A stretch of 6,304 nt of DNA, from positions 1 to 6,304 of the forward strand of contig VGIE01000146.1 in assembly GCA_016867955.1 (NCBI GenBank), given 5' to 3'. The translations under genes and the position numbers were made by a program. Positions 4,510 to 6,304 of this stretch are shown here, in pieces. Position 1 is the first letter of the stretch, and the number at the start of each line of letters is the position of its first letter. Source of the stretch: Betaproteobacteria bacterium (GTDB taxonomy: Bacteria; Pseudomonadota; Gammaproteobacteria; Burkholderiales; SG8-39). Below the pieces are notes generated by a model. The model did no database searches. It saw only the letters and a program-made list of their open reading frames with translations, and was not told the DNA's origin.

Positions 4510-5481
4510 TCAGGGCCGTCCTTGCGGCCACCACGCCCGGCTGAGCGCCGACTGCCGGGCGGCGACCGCGGTCCGCGACACCCGTGCCTGCGGCACATAG
4601 ATATCGAAGCCGTGAAAGCAGCCCGGGTACACATGCAGTTCGGTAGCGACGCCGGCGCGCAGCAGGCGCTCGGCATAGTCGATGCATTCGTCACGGAACA
4701 CCTCCATGCTGCCCACGTCGATGAAGGTCGGCGGCAGCCCCGCGAGGTCGGTGGCGCGCGCCGCCGCCTCGTACGCGGTGACGTCGGCTGTGCCGGCACG
4801 CTCGCCCAGCGCGGCGCGCCAGGCGCCGACGTTCATGGCGCGCGTCCAGCCCAGCCAGTCGCCGTGCGAAGAAGGCGTGGTATTGCGGTCGTCCAGTTGG
4901 GGATAGACCAGCAGCTGCAAGCAGGGCATCGGTCCGCCCTGGTCGCGCGCCTTCAGCACCGTGGTCGCGGCGATGCCGCCGCCGCCGCTCACGCCGTGGA
5001 TGGCGATGCGCGCCGGGTCGATGTTGAGTTCGCCGGCATTTGCGGCCAGCCATGCCAGCGCGCAGTAGCAATCCTCGGTTGCAGCGGGTGCACGGAACTC
5101 CGGCGCCAGGCGGTAGTCCACCGACGCGCCAACGCAGCCGAACGCCTTCACCATGGGCACAAGGATGCGGTCGTCTCCCAGCGCCGAGCCCGACACCATG
5201 CCGCCGCTGTGCACCGAGTACAGGCAGGGTAGTCCGGTTACAGCGGTCGTCGGACGGTGGATACGCAGCTGCAGGCTGGATCCGCGCGACGGTCCCGGGA
5301 TGTTGCGCACTTCGGTGACGACGCCGCTGCGGTCAAGCGCCGCATTGAGGGACTCGGTGAGGCGGTTACTCTGCGCGCGCTTGGCGGCGATATCGGCGGT
5401 GGTGTCAAGCGAACCGCTGGGGCGGCGGGCACTGATTTCGTCCAGCGTGTCCAGCAACTCGGGATCGATGTCCAGTGCCAT
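4510..5481 (-). CDS. HSL-family alpha/beta-hydrolase (esterase/lipase-like)
   Basis: This 323-residue cytoplasmic serine hydrolase belongs to the hormone-sensitive-lipase-like (Abhydrolase_3) family. After an N-terminal cap (about 1-60), VHSGGMVSGS (90-99) is the oxyanion-hole motif, with Ser92 where most members have Gly (HGGG). SVDYRLAPE (120-128) and the PAATEDCYCALAWL segment are typical. HGVSGGGG (162-169) holds the nucleophile Ser165. IDVGSMEVFRDE (254-265) supplies the acid, here Glu260 and not the more usual Asp. YPGCFHGFD (285-293) supplies His290. Length is normal and the triad is complete, so it is probably active on a short-chain ester or lactone. ATG 5481 was chosen: GGAAG lies five bases upstream, and the 114 upstream in-frame codons are antisense to no homology and overlap the Bug gene. 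The Bug2 stop is only 29 bp upstream, so the two were probably co-transcribed. Confidence 0.87.
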   Translation of the reverse strand: MALDIDPELLDTLDEISARRPSGSLDTTADIAAKRAQSNRLTESLNAALDRSGVVTEVRNIPGPSRGSSLQLRIHRPTTAVTGLPCLYSVHSGGMVSGSALGDDRILVPMVKAFGCVGASVDYRLAPEFRAPAATEDCYCALAWLAANAGELNIDPARIAIHGVSGGGGIAATTVLKARDQGGPMPCLQLLVYPQLDDRNTTPSSHGDWLGWTRAMNVGAWRAALGERAGTADVTAYEAAARATDLAGLPPTFIDVGSMEVFRDECIDYAERLLRAGVATELHVYPGCFHGFDIYVPQARVSRTAVAARQSALSRAWWPQGRP

Positions 5482-5510
5482 GCCCGCTTCCGGATCCTGC
5501 GGCGGCGCTG

Positions 5511-5981
5511 CTATTTGGGCAGGTTCAGCCCCTGCACGACCTTGGCGAAGTCCTTGTACTCGCCCATGATCAGGGCACGAAACTCCTCCGGCGATCTGGC
5601 CACTACCTTCTCGCTGCTGCCCAGCACGTAGTTCCGGAATTTTTCCATCTGCGCGCCGGCCCGCATTGCGCTCGCCAGGAGCTGCAGCCGGTCTGCGGGC
5701 AGGCCCTTGGGCGCCACCACCCCGCGCCACAGTTCGGTGGCGCGGTCCGCCATGCCGAGGTCGGTGGCGGTTTCCGCATTCGGCAGCATGGGGCTGCGCG
5801 CCGCACTGGTGCTGATCAGGCACTTGGCGCGGCCTTCCTTCACGAAGGCGGCAATCGGCGGGATGCTGCCGCCGTAGATGTCGATGTGGCCGCCAAGGAA
5901 CAGCTTGAGCGTCTCGCCGGCGCCGCTGAGCGGTATGGGCCGCATGCGCACCCCCAGCGGCTGAAACAGCCGTTCACCGGC
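5511..5981 (-). pseudogene. C-terminal part of the second Bug-family binding protein gene
   Basis: This continues the frame of the upstream piece past TAG 5982-5984: AGERLFQPLGVRMRPIPL, SGAGETLKLFLGGHIDIYGG, KEGRAKCLISTSAARSP, ATDLGM, LWRGVVAPKGLPADRLQLL, SPEEFRALI, ending GLNLPK at TAG 5511-5513. These are the Bug motifs of the second half in the right order (IPxxGxGE..LLGGHID, VKEGRxKxL, GVVAPKGxPxxxxxxL), and the C-terminus is in the usual place. A GTG at 5949-5951 could start a 146-residue piece, but it lacks a signal peptide and half the fold. The broken codon was probably a Leu or similar sense codon in a VQxAGERL segment (inference). Confidence 0.75.
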
Positions 5982-6304
5982 CTATTGCACCAACGCGCCG
6001 ACGCCGTCGTTGCCGTAGCTGTACTTGTCGGGGTTCTGCTTCACGTGCTCGACGAACTCCTTGCCGTTGCTGGCGGGAAAGTCCGGCTTGACGCAGAAGA
6101 TCAGTGCCGTGCCACCAGTCAACTGGGTGATGGGGGTGAAGTCATCGACCCCATACGAGAGCTTCATGGTATGCGGCGAGATGGTCAGCGGGGCCCCGTA
6201 GGCCATGCCGAGGACGTAGCCATCGGGCTTGGCGGATGCCACCTGCGAGAGGCCGATGGTGCCGTTGGCGCCGGGTTTGTTGGTGACCAGCACCCTGACG
6301 CCTA
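5982..6304 (-). pseudogene. N-terminal part of the second Bug-family gene, 5' end outside window
   Basis: The frame is open from the right edge to TAG 5982-5984. It reads GVRVLVTNKPGANGTIGLSQ (the family's xVxVENRPGANGxIG loop), AKPDGYVLGM, YGVDDFTPITQLTGG, FCVKPDFPA, HVKQNPDKYSYGNDGVGALVQ. These are residues of about 60-170 of a normal Bug protein; the signal peptide and the first ligand loop with its conserved Asp lie beyond the window. Apart from the single TAG, the frame is undamaged and joins codon-for-codon to the downstream piece. This implies a recent nonsense change or a sequencing error. The product was a periplasmic solute receptor, in the same direction as the hydrolase gene. Confidence 0.75.

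Noticed and set aside
5482..5823. N-terminal extension of the hydrolase frame by 114 codons
   Set aside because: It overlaps the real Bug coding frame, gives Arg/Gly/Gln-rich sequence without homology, and ATG 5481 has a good RBS where the family N-terminus begins.
795..5984. TAG reassigned or regularly suppressed in this organism
   Set aside because: Both Bug genes end at TAG in the expected C-terminal position, so TAG works as a stop here. Point nonsense mutations or errors explain the internal ones more simply.
1..6304. Insertion sequences, CRISPR arrays, tRNA or rRNA genes
   Set aside because: No transposase motifs, terminal inverted repeats, regularly spaced repeats, or cloverleaf/rRNA-like segments were recognised on either strand.

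Overview
The window looks like a chromosomal accessory segment from a high-GC betaproteobacterium of the order Burkholderiales. Bordetella, Achromobacter and Cupriavidus relatives are the natural candidates. The main reason is the presence of two Bug/TctC-type periplasmic binding protein genes, a family hugely expanded in that group, beside a FadR-type GntR regulator and catabolic enzymes. The genus cannot be fixed from the sequence alone.

Layout. A Bug-family gene runs on the + strand from 18 but is broken. Its reading frame is a head-to-tail chimera of two different Bug proteins joined near position 738, and it is cut by an in-frame TAG at 795-797. Everything intact after that is on the minus strand: a GntR/FCD regulator (1549-2355), an FAD-dependent fumarate reductase-like flavoprotein (2644-4104) and an HSL-type alpha/beta-hydrolase (4510-5481). 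Last comes a second Bug gene (5511 to the right edge). It is also interrupted by a single in-frame TAG (5982-5984), and its 5' end lies outside the window. Transcription on the minus strand would run Bug2, hydrolase, flavoprotein, regulator.

The gaps between these genes are not empty. Each carries what reads as the C-terminal stub of another catabolic gene: a possible luciferase-like (LLM) flavin oxidoreductase tail (about 1347-1496, minus), a frameshifted amidohydrolase piece (about 2421-2632, plus), a possible TauD/TfdA dioxygenase tail (4174-4365, minus) and an enoyl-CoA hydratase tail (about 4371-4502, plus). The region therefore resembles a decayed or rearranged degradation cluster in which three genes remain open.

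Functional picture (inference). Bug proteins capture small carboxylates or similar solutes in the periplasm. The hydrolase would cleave an ester or lactone, and the flavoprotein would oxidise or reduce a C-C bond in the product. The GntR protein probably controls the set and itself: a 27-bp near-perfect palindrome lies 20 bp upstream of its start codon. The substrate cannot be deduced. No tRNA, rRNA, CRISPR array or insertion sequence was seen.
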